A stretch of 64,000 nt of DNA from Bacteroidota bacterium (GTDB lineage: Bacteria; Bacteroidota; Bacteroidia; Bacteroidales; FEN-979), in contig JAPLDF010000005.1 of NCBI GenBank assembly GCA_026391835.1, forward strand, positions 21,575 through 85,574, given 5' to 3'. The position numbers and the translations under genes were made by a program. Positions 24,058 through 33,267 of the stretch are shown here, in pieces. Under the pieces are notes generated by a model, which worked only from the letters and a program-made list of their open reading frames with translations, had not been told where the DNA came from and did not search any database. The stretch's first letter is position 1. Each line of letters starts with the position of its first letter.

Positions 24058-26193
24058 CTATTGTTTGATGAATTTTCCAACCTGTACATTCTTCACGCTG
24101 ACCAGCTTCACCAGATAGACCCCGCCGGGAAATGTGTTGACAGCAATGGTGGCTATTGGTTCCGTTAGTTCCAGATGCAGAAGAAGCACGCCGTTGAGGT
24201 CATAGACAGAGAGGATGCCCTTTTCGGGAGCTTCAACGGTTAGATTCCCGGAAGTTGGATTGGGATAAAGTTTAACGGCACCTGCAACCGCTTTAATTTC
24301 GTTCACACTAACAGGAAAGCCACCTGCATTATCTGTTTTTAAAATGGTTCCGTAATTCCCTACTGCATATCCGGTATTTGCATTTGGAAAGAAAATTCCC
24401 CCGACCCCTTCCCCCGACTGTAACTTGCAGATTTCCCATGTTATTCCCCCGTCGTTCGTCTTCAGAATTGATGAATTCAACTGGTAATTGGCTTGACCGA
24501 CATAGCCTGTTTGGGGATCCGTAAAAAACAAGCATCTCAGATACCCTCCTGTCGGGATCGATAGATTCGCCCATGTGGCACCCCCGTCTGTTGTCTTTAT
24601 AAGCGTACCATAATCCCCAACCGCATATCCGGTATTGGAATCAACAAAAAAAACCGAATACAAATTATATTCTGTCCAGGTTAAATTGGTCCAGGTTGTC
24701 CCTGCGTCAGTCGTTTTCAGGATTACACCCCACCCGTCGGGCAAATAGCCACCAGCTACATAACCGGTATTGGAGTCGGTAAAACAGACCGAAAACAACA
24801 TGTTCATCGTCCCGCTGTTCAATGCAGACCAACTGGCGCCTCCGTTGATTGTTTTCAGGATGGTTCCATAACCGCTGTTATTCAGGTAACCCACCGCATA
24901 TCCGGTATTCACATCGGTAAAATAGATGGAATTTAGTCCTGAAGTGGCTCCGGTTGACAAAACGTTCCAGGTCGAGCCACCATCTGTCGTTTTAATTACA
25001 TTGTTTGCACATGATGCATATCCTGTATTTGCATCGGGAAAGACAACCGAGCCGATGGAATATGTCATGCCACTGGATAAGGCAGTCCAATTCGTGCCGC
25101 CATTGGTTGTTTTTAAAATCATGCCGCTTTGACCCACGGTATAGCCAGTAATGGAATCTGTAAAACAGACAGACCTGAAAGAGTTTATAGGTCCTTGAAG
25201 CATAGAAGTCCATCCGGCGCCTCCAGTGGTTGTTCGCAGGATGGTTCCGTGCATGCCTGTGATAATTCCTGTATTTGCACTGGTAAAAAAAATGGAGGAG
25301 AGATCATTGGTTGTTCCGGTTGACAAGACAGACCAGGTTGAGCCTCCGTCAGTTGTTTTCAGCGCCAATCCAGCCCATCCTAAAATATATCCCGTAAATG
25401 AATTGGTAAAGTAAACCGAAGATAAGAGGCTCGTTGTGCCTGACGACACTGTATCCCAGGTGGTTCCCCCGTTTGTTGTTTTCAGGATCAGCCCCCACCG
25501 TCCCACGGCATATCCGGTATTTGGACTGGTAAAGAACAGGGAGTTTATAAAAAGACTTTGCGCACTTAACAGCGTTGACCAGGTGGCACCACCATTGGTT
25601 GTCTTTAGGATTGCCCCATTTCCAGACAATGTGCAGCCACCTGCTGCATATCCCGTATCCGGATCAGTAAAGAAAACAGACGACAAATCAGGGGTCATTC
25701 CGATTGGCAATGGAGTCCAGGTGAGACCACCGTTGGTTGTTTTCAGGACAATTCCATAATGGGGGTTTGATTTAACATACCCTGCTGCATATCCTGTATC
25801 GGTACCGGTAAAAAAAACTGATGTAAACCAATATGTCGTTCCGGATGGATATGAATTTTTCAAGGTAACAGATATCTTAACCCAGTTTGTACCACCATCG
25901 GTTGTTTTTAACATAATTCCATGGTCGCCTGCGGCATAACCTGTATTGATGCTGGTAAAACAGACGGATGTTAAATGTTCTGTGGTTCCACTGTTTAAAA
26001 CTGTCCAGTTAACACCTCCATTGATTGTCTTGATTATAGTTCCTGCTCCCCCAACAGAATATCCATTCAGCGAATCTGCAAAGAAAACAGAAGACAATGT
26101 GTTAGCCTGTGGTGTTGGATTCTGCCAGAACCATTGAGCCATTGTGGCGTTTGCGAGGACAAGTGCCAGGATAAATATGGAGATCCTTTTCAT
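24058..26193 (-). CDS. Secreted Ycf48-like propeller protein with T9SS sorting domain
   Basis: 711 residues. A signal peptide (ISIFILALVLANATMAQ) is followed by a tandem array of units of about 45 residues, each with LKTTNGGTTW and FFTDxNTGYAVG. These are the Ycf48/BNR-type sialidase-like blades. I count 13 complete NGG-W units and one closing unit, about 14, enough for two seven-bladed propellers. The C-terminal part (LYPNPTSGNLTVEAP... GGVYLVKLVSVKNVQVGKFIKQ) is a Por-type T9SS sorting domain, so the protein should be secreted and attached at the cell surface. The binding target is unknown. The gene is alone, with heptamer-repeat DNA at its 3' side. Confidence 0.88.
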   Translation of the reverse strand: MKRISIFILALVLANATMAQWFWQNPTPQANTLSSVFFADSLNGYSVGGAGTIIKTINGGVNWTVLNSGTTEHLTSVCFTSINTGYAAGDHGIMLKTTDGGTNWVKISVTLKNSYPSGTTYWFTSVFFTGTDTGYAAGYVKSNPHYGIVLKTTNGGLTWTPLPIGMTPDLSSVFFTDPDTGYAAGGCTLSGNGAILKTTNGGATWSTLLSAQSLFINSLFFTSPNTGYAVGRWGLILKTTNGGTTWDTVSSGTTSLLSSVYFTNSFTGYILGWAGLALKTTDGGSTWSVLSTGTTNDLSSIFFTSANTGIITGMHGTILRTTTGGAGWTSMLQGPINSFRSVCFTDSITGYTVGQSGMILKTTNGGTNWTALSSGMTYSIGSVVFPDANTGYASCANNVIKTTDGGSTWNVLSTGATSGLNSIYFTDVNTGYAVGYLNNSGYGTILKTINGGASWSALNSGTMNMLFSVCFTDSNTGYVAGGYLPDGWGVILKTTDAGTTWTNLTWTEYNLYSVFFVDSNTGYAVGDYGTLIKTTDGGATWANLSIPTGGYLRCLFFTDPQTGYVGQANYQLNSSILKTNDGGITWEICKLQSGEGVGGIFFPNANTGYAVGNYGTILKTDNAGGFPVSVNEIKAVAGAVKLYPNPTSGNLTVEAPEKGILSVYDLNGVLLLHLELTEPIATIAVNTFPGGVYLVKLVSVKNVQVGKFIKQ

Positions 26194-26660
26194 GTGGTTA
26201 GAAATTAATCAACGAAACGTAATTGTATTCAAATATACGAAACAAATGTTGAGAATAAGGATCATCCTGGAATCTAATCCAAAGATGGACTGTGTATTAA
26301 CTTACAAAAGAACCCTTGAGAATATATTTAAGGTTCTACATGGCCAGCTATAATGCCCCAAAATGTTTTGATCGTGCTGGCCAGACATAGGAGATAACAA
26401 TATCCAAGAGGTTCAATACTCATTAGATATAGCGACATCCAGCCATTACTCACAGGATAATCCTCGTTTGGTTTGAAATTCGACATTATGCTCCCCCGTG
26501 GGTCCAAGGGAACCCTTTTCATTTATAATTGTACCGGGGCATACCTATACTATTAAATTCATCCTTAATGACAAGCACTATGAATCTCCTATATGGGCTG
26601 AGGTATATTCTTGTATTTAATTAGAGAAAACAACTTACCCATTTATTGTTTTTCAAGTTA
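26194..26660. other. Gene-poor AT-rich spacer
   Basis: 467 bases between two minus-strand genes. A 64-codon minus-strand frame (26328-26522, inner start MSNFKPNEDYPVSN) is possible but has no recognisable features. I see no RNA gene, repeat or terminator hairpin that I would defend. Confidence 0.4.
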
Positions 26661-27290
26661 TTATCCTTGTAAAGTTAGTAACAAAATTGTTTCTTTCAAT
26701 TGTAAAACCAATGAGTATAATTGTCCAGGTTCATGTAGTTTCCTTTGTATTATTCCATATAACTCAGGTTCCTTAATAACCTCACCACTATCATCAAGGA
26801 CATTTAACTCTCCGTCATTAAAAAAATAGGGCTTGTCGTATTTTTCAATCCGATCAATGTGCTCCTTAAGCAATCCCTTGCAGGGCAACTTGTTGTCAAT
26901 CCTTGCTAATTCACCTAATAACTTACTTTTAAGTTCAGCGAATTTCATTCGGAAATCATCAAATTTTGCAACTCGAATATTATAAATATTTTCATTAAAA
27001 TACCCTGTTTTATCTTTGACTAATCGCTGAAATTCAGACATTGTTTGATAATCTGCGATATAACTATAAATTAATCTGTATTCATCAATCGTCTGACAGA
27101 TTTGTTGCTTACGATTCTCGAAATCCTCCTCCAGCTTGTGTTTATTTCTTTTAATCTCTAACCGAATATTGAAAAAATAAACAATGCATCCACCAAGCGA
27201 AACACTTACAATCATCTTGAGTAAACTCCAAAAAACAGATTCACCCCCTATAATATTAAAAAGTGCATAAATAACTCTGCTCTCCTCCAT
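26661..27290 (-). CDS. Membrane-anchored coiled-coil hypothetical protein
   Basis: 209 residues. One membrane helix near residues 18-42 (LLKMIVSVSLGGCIVYFF) is followed by a charged helical domain (IRLEIKRNKHKLEEDFENRKQQI) with probable coiled-coil character, then more helices. It has no enzyme motif and I recognise no family. Base composition is AT-rich compared with the core genes to the left, as for the next few genes, which suggests an accessory segment. It lies 93 bases downstream of the BRCT gene on the same strand and could be co-transcribed with it. Confidence 0.65.
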   Translation of the reverse strand: MEESRVIYALFNIIGGESVFWSLLKMIVSVSLGGCIVYFFNIRLEIKRNKHKLEEDFENRKQQICQTIDEYRLIYSYIADYQTMSEFQRLVKDKTGYFNENIYNIRVAKFDDFRMKFAELKSKLLGELARIDNKLPCKGLLKEHIDRIEKYDKPYFFNDGELNVLDDSGEVIKEPELYGIIQRKLHEPGQLYSLVLQLKETILLLTLQG

Positions 27291-27383
27291 AGGTCAAGTT
27301 ATTAGTTCGTAAAATCAACAAAATTCACTTTGATAAATTGGACATTCACTTGAAATTTTCAAGAACAATTTTTATTGCTGAAT

Positions 27384-28079
27384 TTACGTGATTTGAGGCG
27401 GTGTTATAATGTCCAGGAATTCATTCTCGCTTAACATCCTGATATTTGACCCTTTAGAATTGAACTCCTGGATTTTCATTAATTTCGTGGGTCCCGCACC
27501 ATGACCAACGATCACAAAATGTGTATTCTTTGTAATACCTGTATCAATATCTGCTCCCTTTTCCTTAACAATTTTCGCTGCCTCTCCTCTTGATATTCTA
27601 TCAAGAACTCCAGTAAAAACAACCTTTTTATTATAGAATAGATGACTTTTATCTCCTAATTCAAGATCTGGTTTCAACAGACCACCCGTAATTTTTTCAT
27701 GTCCGACAAAAATGTTTTCAGCTCCTTTACTGTGACGCCAATTTAGTATTTTTCTGCTTTGTTTGGCTGGGATGGATTCTTTGTCGGTTAACTCCCAGGT
27801 ACCATTATCCCTTATAAGGCTTCTTAATTGTTGAATAGTGCCCAAAAAGGGAACACCACAATAGTCCCAACGGGCAACGCCACGCTTGTTAATGTAGATT
27901 CTAAAGAACCCCAGTTCCGTACCTTTCTGGTATTTTATCTGGAAGCCATAATCTATGAAGCAAGAATCCCGCATAGTGAACCCTGCCCGTAGCATCGCCA
28001 CATGGCATTTACCGGCCTTCTTTACACACCTACTATGGTTAGAGGATGTTAGCTTTGAAGTTTCTTTGATCTGATCCAT
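27384..28079 (-). CDS. BRCT-domain protein
   Basis: 231 residues. The C-terminal 85 residues form a BRCT domain like that of bacterial DNA ligase: KKVVFTGVLDRISRGEAAKIVKEKGADI, then TKNTHFVIVGHGAGPTKLMKI and ENEFLDII, which contain the conserved Gly and Val of the phosphopeptide or DNA-end pocket. The N-terminal 140 residues (CHVAMLRAGFTMRDSCFIDYGFQ, GVARWDYCGVPFLGTIQQ) belong to no family I recognise. There are no ligase or nuclease motifs. It may bind DNA ends or nucleotides. The gene is solitary among accessory genes. Confidence 0.8.
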   Translation of the reverse strand: MDQIKETSKLTSSNHSRCVKKAGKCHVAMLRAGFTMRDSCFIDYGFQIKYQKGTELGFFRIYINKRGVARWDYCGVPFLGTIQQLRSLIRDNGTWELTDKESIPAKQSRKILNWRHSKGAENIFVGHEKITGGLLKPDLELGDKSHLFYNKKVVFTGVLDRISRGEAAKIVKEKGADIDTGITKNTHFVIVGHGAGPTKLMKIQEFNSKGSNIRMLSENEFLDIITPPQIT

Positions 28080-28288
28080 TTCTTTGAATTTTTTAAGTAC
28101 TGAATGTGTATTGTTCTTTTTGAAACAGGGGGCGGCGTCCGCCCCCTGACCCCCACTTTTATTGAAGTACCAATGATACCATTGGTACCACCAGCATTTT
28201 TTTGAATGAGCAACCGATTTATACTGTTTTTTAAACTTTTGGCCCCTTTATCCTAATTGACCGCAAGCTCGATTTTACCAAATGATTG

Positions 28289-28561
28289 CTATGCGTCCTC
28301 TAAAAGCAGATGCCATTCTTCATCTACTTTTCGCGTAATTACTGGATTAAGATTATCAACAAATCCCACTAAAAATCGAAATTTTCTCCATTCATATTGC
28401 ATTTTTTTGTCCTTTTCTTTTGACATTCCCATATTGGAAATGTCGAAGTTCTTGACCGCCCTCTGCCGATTTTTATTGACCCCCATATCTTCCTGGCAGT
28501 CAACAAGAAAAGTGATCAGATTGCTCCGGCGAATAGTGATCAGGGCCAGCGTTTTTTTCAC
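28289..28561 (-). CDS. Small hypothetical protein with GTG start
   Basis: A 90-residue frame starting with GTG that overlaps the stop of the PP-loop ATPase (GTGA), consistent with translational coupling. It is basic and helical, with no signal peptide and no recognised motif (VDCQEDMGVNKNRQRAVKNFD, cut here). The GTG start and lack of family make it uncertain. It could also be a fragment of a once longer gene. The 200-base spacer after it contains only a GC-rich palindrome, GGGGGCGGCGTCCGCCCCC near 28127-28146. Confidence 0.4.
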   Translation of the reverse strand: MKKTLALITIRRSNLITFLVDCQEDMGVNKNRQRAVKNFDISNMGMSKEKDKKMQYEWRKFRFLVGFVDNLNPVITRKVDEEWHLLLEDA

Positions 28562-29307
28562 CGTGGCAACAGATCACAATACCAGAATCCATTGTTGAAC
28601 GGGCTATCTGCAATATTGGTGGTACCAGGATCAACCGTTGATTGGTCGCCTGGTTCAGATGCGGTATATTTTCTATAAACTATTTCACCTTTTTCAAATC
28701 CGATTGGTTTAGAAAAGAAAGGAGCATCATACACAAAGCTGTGGTACTCGCCATTTTCCCCGCAGGGATCAACCCCATCAGGAAGGTCATTCAAAAAATC
28801 ATCATCAATTATTCTTCCTGCAAAGCTTTTATCCAGGTATTTGTCGTTAACACATGTTGTAATAGCCTTAAACCCAATATCGATGAATTCCCGTATAAGT
28901 TTCTTGGTTGGGATTTTCCACAAGGGGAAAACACCTTTTAAATTCAATTCTGCCAATTTATCTTCCCGGTATTTCCGCAGGTCTTCCAGGAAGATATCTC
29001 CGAACACAGATGCAGTCACGCCTTGATTTTTCAAATTCATTAAAGCAGCTGCCATGGTATTATCGTAGACTTCCATGGTTGGCATTTCGGGGATTTGTAT
29101 TTTTACCAGCGGTAACCCGATTCGCTCTGCTTGTATGTCCAGCAATTCAACCCGCACTCCATGCATCGAGATTCTCTGGTATGGCTGACTTATGGTGGTC
29201 AGTAAACACATTATCCCAAATCGTTGCTCCTGCAGGATTTTATGCAGGCACAGAGCGGAATCCTTTCCGCCACTCCAGTTAAATATGACTGTTTCTTTTA
29301 AACACAT
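28558..29307 (-). CDS. Diphthine-ammonia ligase-like PP-loop ATPase
   Basis: 249 residues. The PP-loop FNWSGGKDSALCLHKIL (SGGKDSA at residues 12-18) activates a substrate carbonyl with ATP. GVTASVFGDIFLEDLRKYRE and the later PCGENGEYHSFVYDAPFF are the signature segments of the DUF71/Dph6-type family. In eukaryotes and archaea this family amidates diphthine on EF-2. Bacterial members have other, mostly unknown, targets, and there is no diphthamide in bacteria. It follows the Nudix gene by 58 bases on the same strand. Confidence 0.87.
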   Translation of the reverse strand: MCLKETVIFNWSGGKDSALCLHKILQEQRFGIMCLLTTISQPYQRISMHGVRVELLDIQAERIGLPLVKIQIPEMPTMEVYDNTMAAALMNLKNQGVTASVFGDIFLEDLRKYREDKLAELNLKGVFPLWKIPTKKLIREFIDIGFKAITTCVNDKYLDKSFAGRIIDDDFLNDLPDGVDPCGENGEYHSFVYDAPFFSKPIGFEKGEIVYRKYTASEPGDQSTVDPGTTNIADSPFNNGFWYCDLLPR

Positions 29308-29365
29308 TACGGTGTTATCTTACTGAGGATCAAGTTTATTTGGGCAATCACAGTTCGCCAAAAAT

Positions 29366-29800
29366 TCATTTCTGCACCACCTCCAATATTTTTTTAAGAA
29401 TTTCAGAATGATCAAAGGCAAGTTCTGGCAGCTTATTAACGGGGAACCATTTTGCATCTTTAGCATCATCCCCTGCTTTTATGGGCACAATTGAACCGTC
29501 AATGAATCCATAATAAACAACTGAAACGGTTCTTTCTCTTGGGTCCCGGTCAAGCGCATCAAAAATATCAAACCTTTTCAATAAGACATTTGAGATGTTG
29601 GTCTCTTCCTCTAATTCCCTGTAGACAGCAACATCAATTACTTCGTCAATATTGACATAACCACCTGCGAATGCCCAGCGATCTTTAAACGGTTCGTGGG
29701 CTCTGCGAATTAGCAAAACGTTTAAACCGGTATCGGATTTATAAAATATGACTGCATCTGCGGTCAGTGCGAAGTGCGGATAATTGTAAGTATAGCCCAT
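29366..29800 (-). CDS. Nudix hydrolase
   Basis: 144 residues with a complete Nudix box: GGYVNIDEVIDVAVYREL followed by EEETNI, giving G-x5-E-x7-R-E-x2-E-E-x-G/T-I. The glutamates bind the Mg ions used to cut a nucleoside diphosphate linked to another moiety. The N-terminus (YNYPHFALTADAVIFYK) resembles the ADP-ribose/NrtR-like branch, but no DNA-binding domain follows. It is first of a likely three-gene run with the PP-loop ATPase and a small hypothetical protein. Confidence 0.9.
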   Translation of the reverse strand: MGYTYNYPHFALTADAVIFYKSDTGLNVLLIRRAHEPFKDRWAFAGGYVNIDEVIDVAVYRELEEETNISNVLLKRFDIFDALDRDPRERTVSVVYYGFIDGSIVPIKAGDDAKDAKWFPVNKLPELAFDHSEILKKILEVVQK

Positions 29801-29824
29801 TTCTTATAAAGTTAATAGTTTTCC

Positions 29825-30012
29825 TCATGAATGTTGAGCCATGGAGTGAAGACTGAAGGTGCCCCACTCCCAATGGCCAGGAAAATGTACATCACGGAGT
29901 AACCGATCACCAGGTTCTTTCTGAACATAATAGACGGCACAGCGGAATGAGAGGAGCAAACACCGATGCCGGGAATCGTCATTAGTTCCCTGATGGACTG
30001 TTCTTTTGTCAT
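29825..30012 (-). pseudogene. Remnant of a helix-hairpin-helix (Cdd1-like) gene
   Basis: From the ATG at 30012 the frame reads MTKEQSIRELMTIPGIG, the start of the small helix-hairpin-helix "pathogenicity locus" (Cdd1) family. It then turns into unrelated sequence. A different frame just downstream reads LSFRCAVYYVQKEPGDRLL and ends at 29825, which resembles that family's C-terminal FRCAVYY motif and tryptophan-rich tail. The middle, about 30 codons, is missing and the frame is lost, so this looks like an internally deleted pseudogene. The 111-codon frame at 29812-30147 that contains it is probably not a functional protein. Confidence 0.5.
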
Positions 30013-30207
30013 GGTGAAGGAGCTTCCTGAAGCGAAGGTCAAAGATAGAAAAACAAAGTTCATGAGGCGTGCTGCTTTTAATTCAGGTCTTTCAATTTGA
30101 CTCATTTTAAACACCTGCAACAAACGATAAATCCCAATTGACCTCATTCTGCCACCGGACTGTGAAACGAGGGGGGCTGAATCCGGCCTGTCTGAGCGGG
30201 TAATTTG

Positions 30208-30945
30208 TTAAAAAGCCCTGACAGCACGCACATGGGCGGGGTTGGCCTTACCGTAGTAGGCCTGGGTGCCATCGCCGAAGGACTGGTCCCACGCATAGTC
30301 GGAACTATACTCGGAGGAACTCCAATAGATGGCATTGGCAAAGCCACCAACGACAGCTTTTTGCAGGTACAATAAATTCAGTTCATGTTTTGATGGCATA
30401 TACCAATCGCCATAGGTAACACCGCCAGCCGCTGTTGAATACTGATTGCACAGGGTGGCTGCAAATGCATTCCCGTCAACCGGGCCTTGGTTGGCGACAA
30501 TTATCGGGGTGTTTTTTAATCCGGCACCAACTCCATCCGCCCGGGCACGTGTATTTGTGAAAGACCCCCCGTGCCACCTCATTGAAGTACCCTGATCGGC
30601 AATGGTCGCTATCAATCCGTGCTGTCCGCTGTCGTACACATAAAACACAATGCCCCCGCAGTAGCTTTCGCCAATATAGTGGGTATTACTGACCCAGGAG
30701 GTACCATTGTACGTTTCATTGCAGTTTCTGGAGGCATTGTAAATTGTAAGACCGGCAACTGGTGCAGAAATAGCGTCCCGCTGGCTGGTGGACATCCGGG
30801 GCGGCAGGAATCCTTTCGAGGTTGATTTTACATCGAGCATTGCCGAAGGATCGGGTGCGCTGTTTTCGGTATTGATGCCGACCTGGGCATGGGTCTCGAC
30901 CATAGCAAAAGCAATAATCGCTAAAAAGAGGACTAACTTTTTCAT
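30208..30945 (-). CDS. Exported DUF1566/Lcl-type protein
   Basis: 245 residues. The signal peptide (LVLFLAIIAFAMVETHAQ) is followed by a stretch typical of Bacteroidota surface proteins (VGINTENSAPDPSAMLDVKS, then GFLPPRM). The C-terminal half has the DUF1566/Lcl pattern: GGIVFYVYDSGQHGLI, YGDWYMPSKHELNLLYLQ, AIYWSSSEYSSDYAWDQSF and VRAVRAF. These domains are C-type-lectin-like in fold, as I understand the family, and sit at the cell surface. It is a paralogue of the next upstream gene through the shared N-terminal region. Function unknown. Confidence 0.82.
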   Translation of the reverse strand: MKKLVLFLAIIAFAMVETHAQVGINTENSAPDPSAMLDVKSTSKGFLPPRMSTSQRDAISAPVAGLTIYNASRNCNETYNGTSWVSNTHYIGESYCGGIVFYVYDSGQHGLIATIADQGTSMRWHGGSFTNTRARADGVGAGLKNTPIIVANQGPVDGNAFAATLCNQYSTAAGGVTYGDWYMPSKHELNLLYLQKAVVGGFANAIYWSSSEYSSDYAWDQSFGDGTQAYYGKANPAHVRAVRAF

Positions 30946-31108
30946 GAAGGAAGGGATTTGTGATTGGGTGCCGAAAGTTAATGTTAAACTGGCCTAAAAG
31001 CAAGTGTTTTGTGAACTATTTAACACGAATATGTGTTACCCCACTTACGGCGGTTTTTTCTTTTTAAGGGAAGAATGCGGGTAAAATCGGGTACCCTTTG
31101 TTTTCCGC

Positions 31109-32011
31109 TTAACCCCTTACGCACCTTATTGTAAAGCCGCATGTCTTCGGGAGGTAGCCTACAACGCTGCTGATATTTCCAAAATACAGGTAATACGCGT
31201 TGGTGACATTGTTCTGCACGCTACTCACTGTAAAACCGGAAGAGCCCCGGCTGAGCAGCGAGCCATTCCCATTGTTAAGGTACCCGGCAGCGTGCAATTT
31301 AAGATTCGAATTCCAGGGATCATTCCAGGTTGTCCATCCTCCTGAAGCATCTATATTGATCAATTCGGTGTGTGTCGGGATGCGCCAGCCGGCAGAAAGC
31401 TCAAGTGTGCACGGGTCATTCTCCGCCAACCAGTCAAGGCTTTCATTAATGACAGTAGTCCATGCACTTGCAGGAGTTCTTGTGGTACCATCATGCTTGT
31501 AGCCTTGCTTACGGTTAAACTGCCAGTACCATCCCGCGGAGGGTTCAGAAGCATCATCGACTGCGATTGCCTGGCGGGTTGCCCCCAGGTTGCTGGTAAT
31601 CCAGCATTTCAATGGTTCACCCGCGATATTGGTTATGGTTCCATAGGTGGTGGTTTTCGGTTCTGGTGCAACCTCCCCTGCCAGATGGTTTATTGTAAAA
31701 GTACTCCCGCAAACCACCTGGGGTTGAATGGATGAAGTTCCAACAGAAATTTCTTTCCACTGGGCGAAATTTGCAAGGTAAATATACAGTTTATTATCAG
31801 TTGTACAGAACACGATCAAACCATTGGCGGGATTGGAAATTAACGACACCTGTTCCAATGTCATGCGGGGAGGTAACAGCCCCTTGGTGGTTGATTTAAC
31901 ATCCAGCATCGCCGTAGGATCGGGTGAACTGTTGTCACCATTGATGCTGACCTGTGCTGCTGCCTGGAAACAGCATGCTAATATAAAAAGCAGGAGTACA
32001 AATTTTTTCAT
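31109..32011 (-). CDS. Exported FISUMP-domain protein
   Basis: 300 residues. The signal peptide (FVLLLFILACCFQAAAQ) is followed by VSINGDNSSPDPTAMLDVKS and GLLPPRM, nearly the same as in the 30208-30945 protein. The C-terminal part fits the Fibrobacter succinogenes major paralogous (FISUMP) domain: CWITSNLGATRQ, PASAWTTVI, CTLELSAGWRIPTHTELINI, LKLHAAGYLNNGNGSLLSRG and a terminal FTIRCVRG. The two genes are tandem paralogues with different C-terminal versions of a related fold, 163 bases apart. Both are probably surface-exposed. Confidence 0.84.
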   Translation of the reverse strand: MKKFVLLLFILACCFQAAAQVSINGDNSSPDPTAMLDVKSTTKGLLPPRMTLEQVSLISNPANGLIVFCTTDNKLYIYLANFAQWKEISVGTSSIQPQVVCGSTFTINHLAGEVAPEPKTTTYGTITNIAGEPLKCWITSNLGATRQAIAVDDASEPSAGWYWQFNRKQGYKHDGTTRTPASAWTTVINESLDWLAENDPCTLELSAGWRIPTHTELINIDASGGWTTWNDPWNSNLKLHAAGYLNNGNGSLLSRGSSGFTVSSVQNNVTNAYYLYFGNISSVVGYLPKTCGFTIRCVRG

Positions 32012-32226
32012 GGGATCGGGTTAGGTGTCAGAATGCTGGTTTTTCATTGAACTGCCAAATTAATCAATGTTAAACTGTTACGCAAGAAAATTTTAGCCAC
32101 TACCTAATATCTCTACCTCTAGATACTTGTTGATGAGGCAGAAAACCAGTGAGCCCGGGATTGTGTTTTGTGCCGGACAAAACGACGAACATTGTTATCT
32201 TTACCGGAACAATTGAATCAATATCA

Positions 32227-33267
32227 ATGATCCCTGCGATCGGTGTTTGCATTGTAGCCTATAACCAGCAATCCTTTATTGGAGAATGCATCGAAAGTGT
32301 GCTGAACCAGCAATCGGATTACAGGATTGTCATGTTTATTGGAGATGACTGCAGTACTGACGGGACCTATTCAGTGTGCCAGCGATATCGCGATTTGAAT
32401 CCCGACCTCATTCAACTGATGCGCAATGAGCGGAATCTTGGACTGGTTGCCAATACGATGAATGTGTTGCAACGAATACAACGTGCGGGTTGCGATTATG
32501 TGGCGTTCCTTGACGGGGATGATTACTGGACCGACCCGTTAAAAATAAGGAAACAGGTCTCATTCCTTGAAAACAACCCTGGTTACGGCCTGGTGCATAC
32601 ACGGATAAAAAACGAGAAGGCACGCCGGGATGTTCCTGACGGTGATGTAGCCGGTATCATCCTTGATTACCTCGAAAAATACATGCGGAACTGCACGGTC
32701 CTTTTTCGGTCGGAATTGTTGAATTATATTAATTTCCAAGAGATAAGCTCGCGGGGATTCCTGGTTTGCGACTGGATCATATACACCATCTTCAGCAAAC
32801 ACAAAGCCTGGTTTAAATATTTTGATGATGAGACCGCCTGCTGGCGTTCGGGACACGAATCGGTCTCAAACCCGGCCTCGTTCGCAAAAGCAGTTCAGTA
32901 CCAGGAAAACGGGCTCCTGCAATGGCGTTACCTTGCTGAACTGTTTCCCGAAGATTTTCGGGATGTTGAGCGAAATGCCGCGGCATACATGTACTTCAAA
33001 ATGTTCGATCTTGCCTTTCAATTCAATCAATTCAGCATCGCTCACCAGCTGGCGGAAAACTTCCATGCATATGAAGAACATAATAAATCACTGACTTTCC
33101 GGATGAAACGGAATGCAGCGCAAACAAAACCGGCATTTTATATTTTTCGTGCCATGAAAAAAATCATAAAGTCGTCTGAGTCAGCATATTTTAAATGCTC
33201 CGTTTTCGTTTTGCAAACATTCGGGTCAGCATACCAATATTGGCAAAATATTTCTCGTCAGTCTTAA
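32227..33267 (+). CDS. Family 2 glycosyltransferase
   Basis: The frame opens at 32149, but the GT-A fold starts immediately after the ATG at 32227 (MIPAIGVCIVAYNQQSF), so I use that start (346 residues). It has the nucleotide-sugar binding pattern: CIESVLNQQ, FIGDDCSTDGT, the DxD-type metal motif VAFLDGDDYW and a later CDWIIY catalytic segment. It probably adds a sugar to a cell-surface glycan. No other polysaccharide genes are adjacent. Its 3' end overlaps the convergent Fic gene by 77 bases. Confidence 0.87.
   Translation: MIPAIGVCIVAYNQQSFIGECIESVLNQQSDYRIVMFIGDDCSTDGTYSVCQRYRDLNPDLIQLMRNERNLGLVANTMNVLQRIQRAGCDYVAFLDGDDYWTDPLKIRKQVSFLENNPGYGLVHTRIKNEKARRDVPDGDVAGIILDYLEKYMRNCTVLFRSELLNYINFQEISSRGFLVCDWIIYTIFSKHKAWFKYFDDETACWRSGHESVSNPASFAKAVQYQENGLLQWRYLAELFPEDFRDVERNAAAYMYFKMFDLAFQFNQFSIAHQLAENFHAYEEHNKSLTFRMKRNAAQTKPAFYIFRAMKKIIKSSESAYFKCSVFVLQTFGSAYQYWQNISRQS

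Noticed and set aside
26328..26522. 64-codon minus-strand frame in the 26.3 kb spacer
   Set aside because: No motif, no partner, and no sign of coding composition.
28080..28288. Mobile element end suggested by the GGGGGCGGCGTCCGCCCCC palindrome
   Set aside because: No transposase, no matching second end and no target duplication were found.
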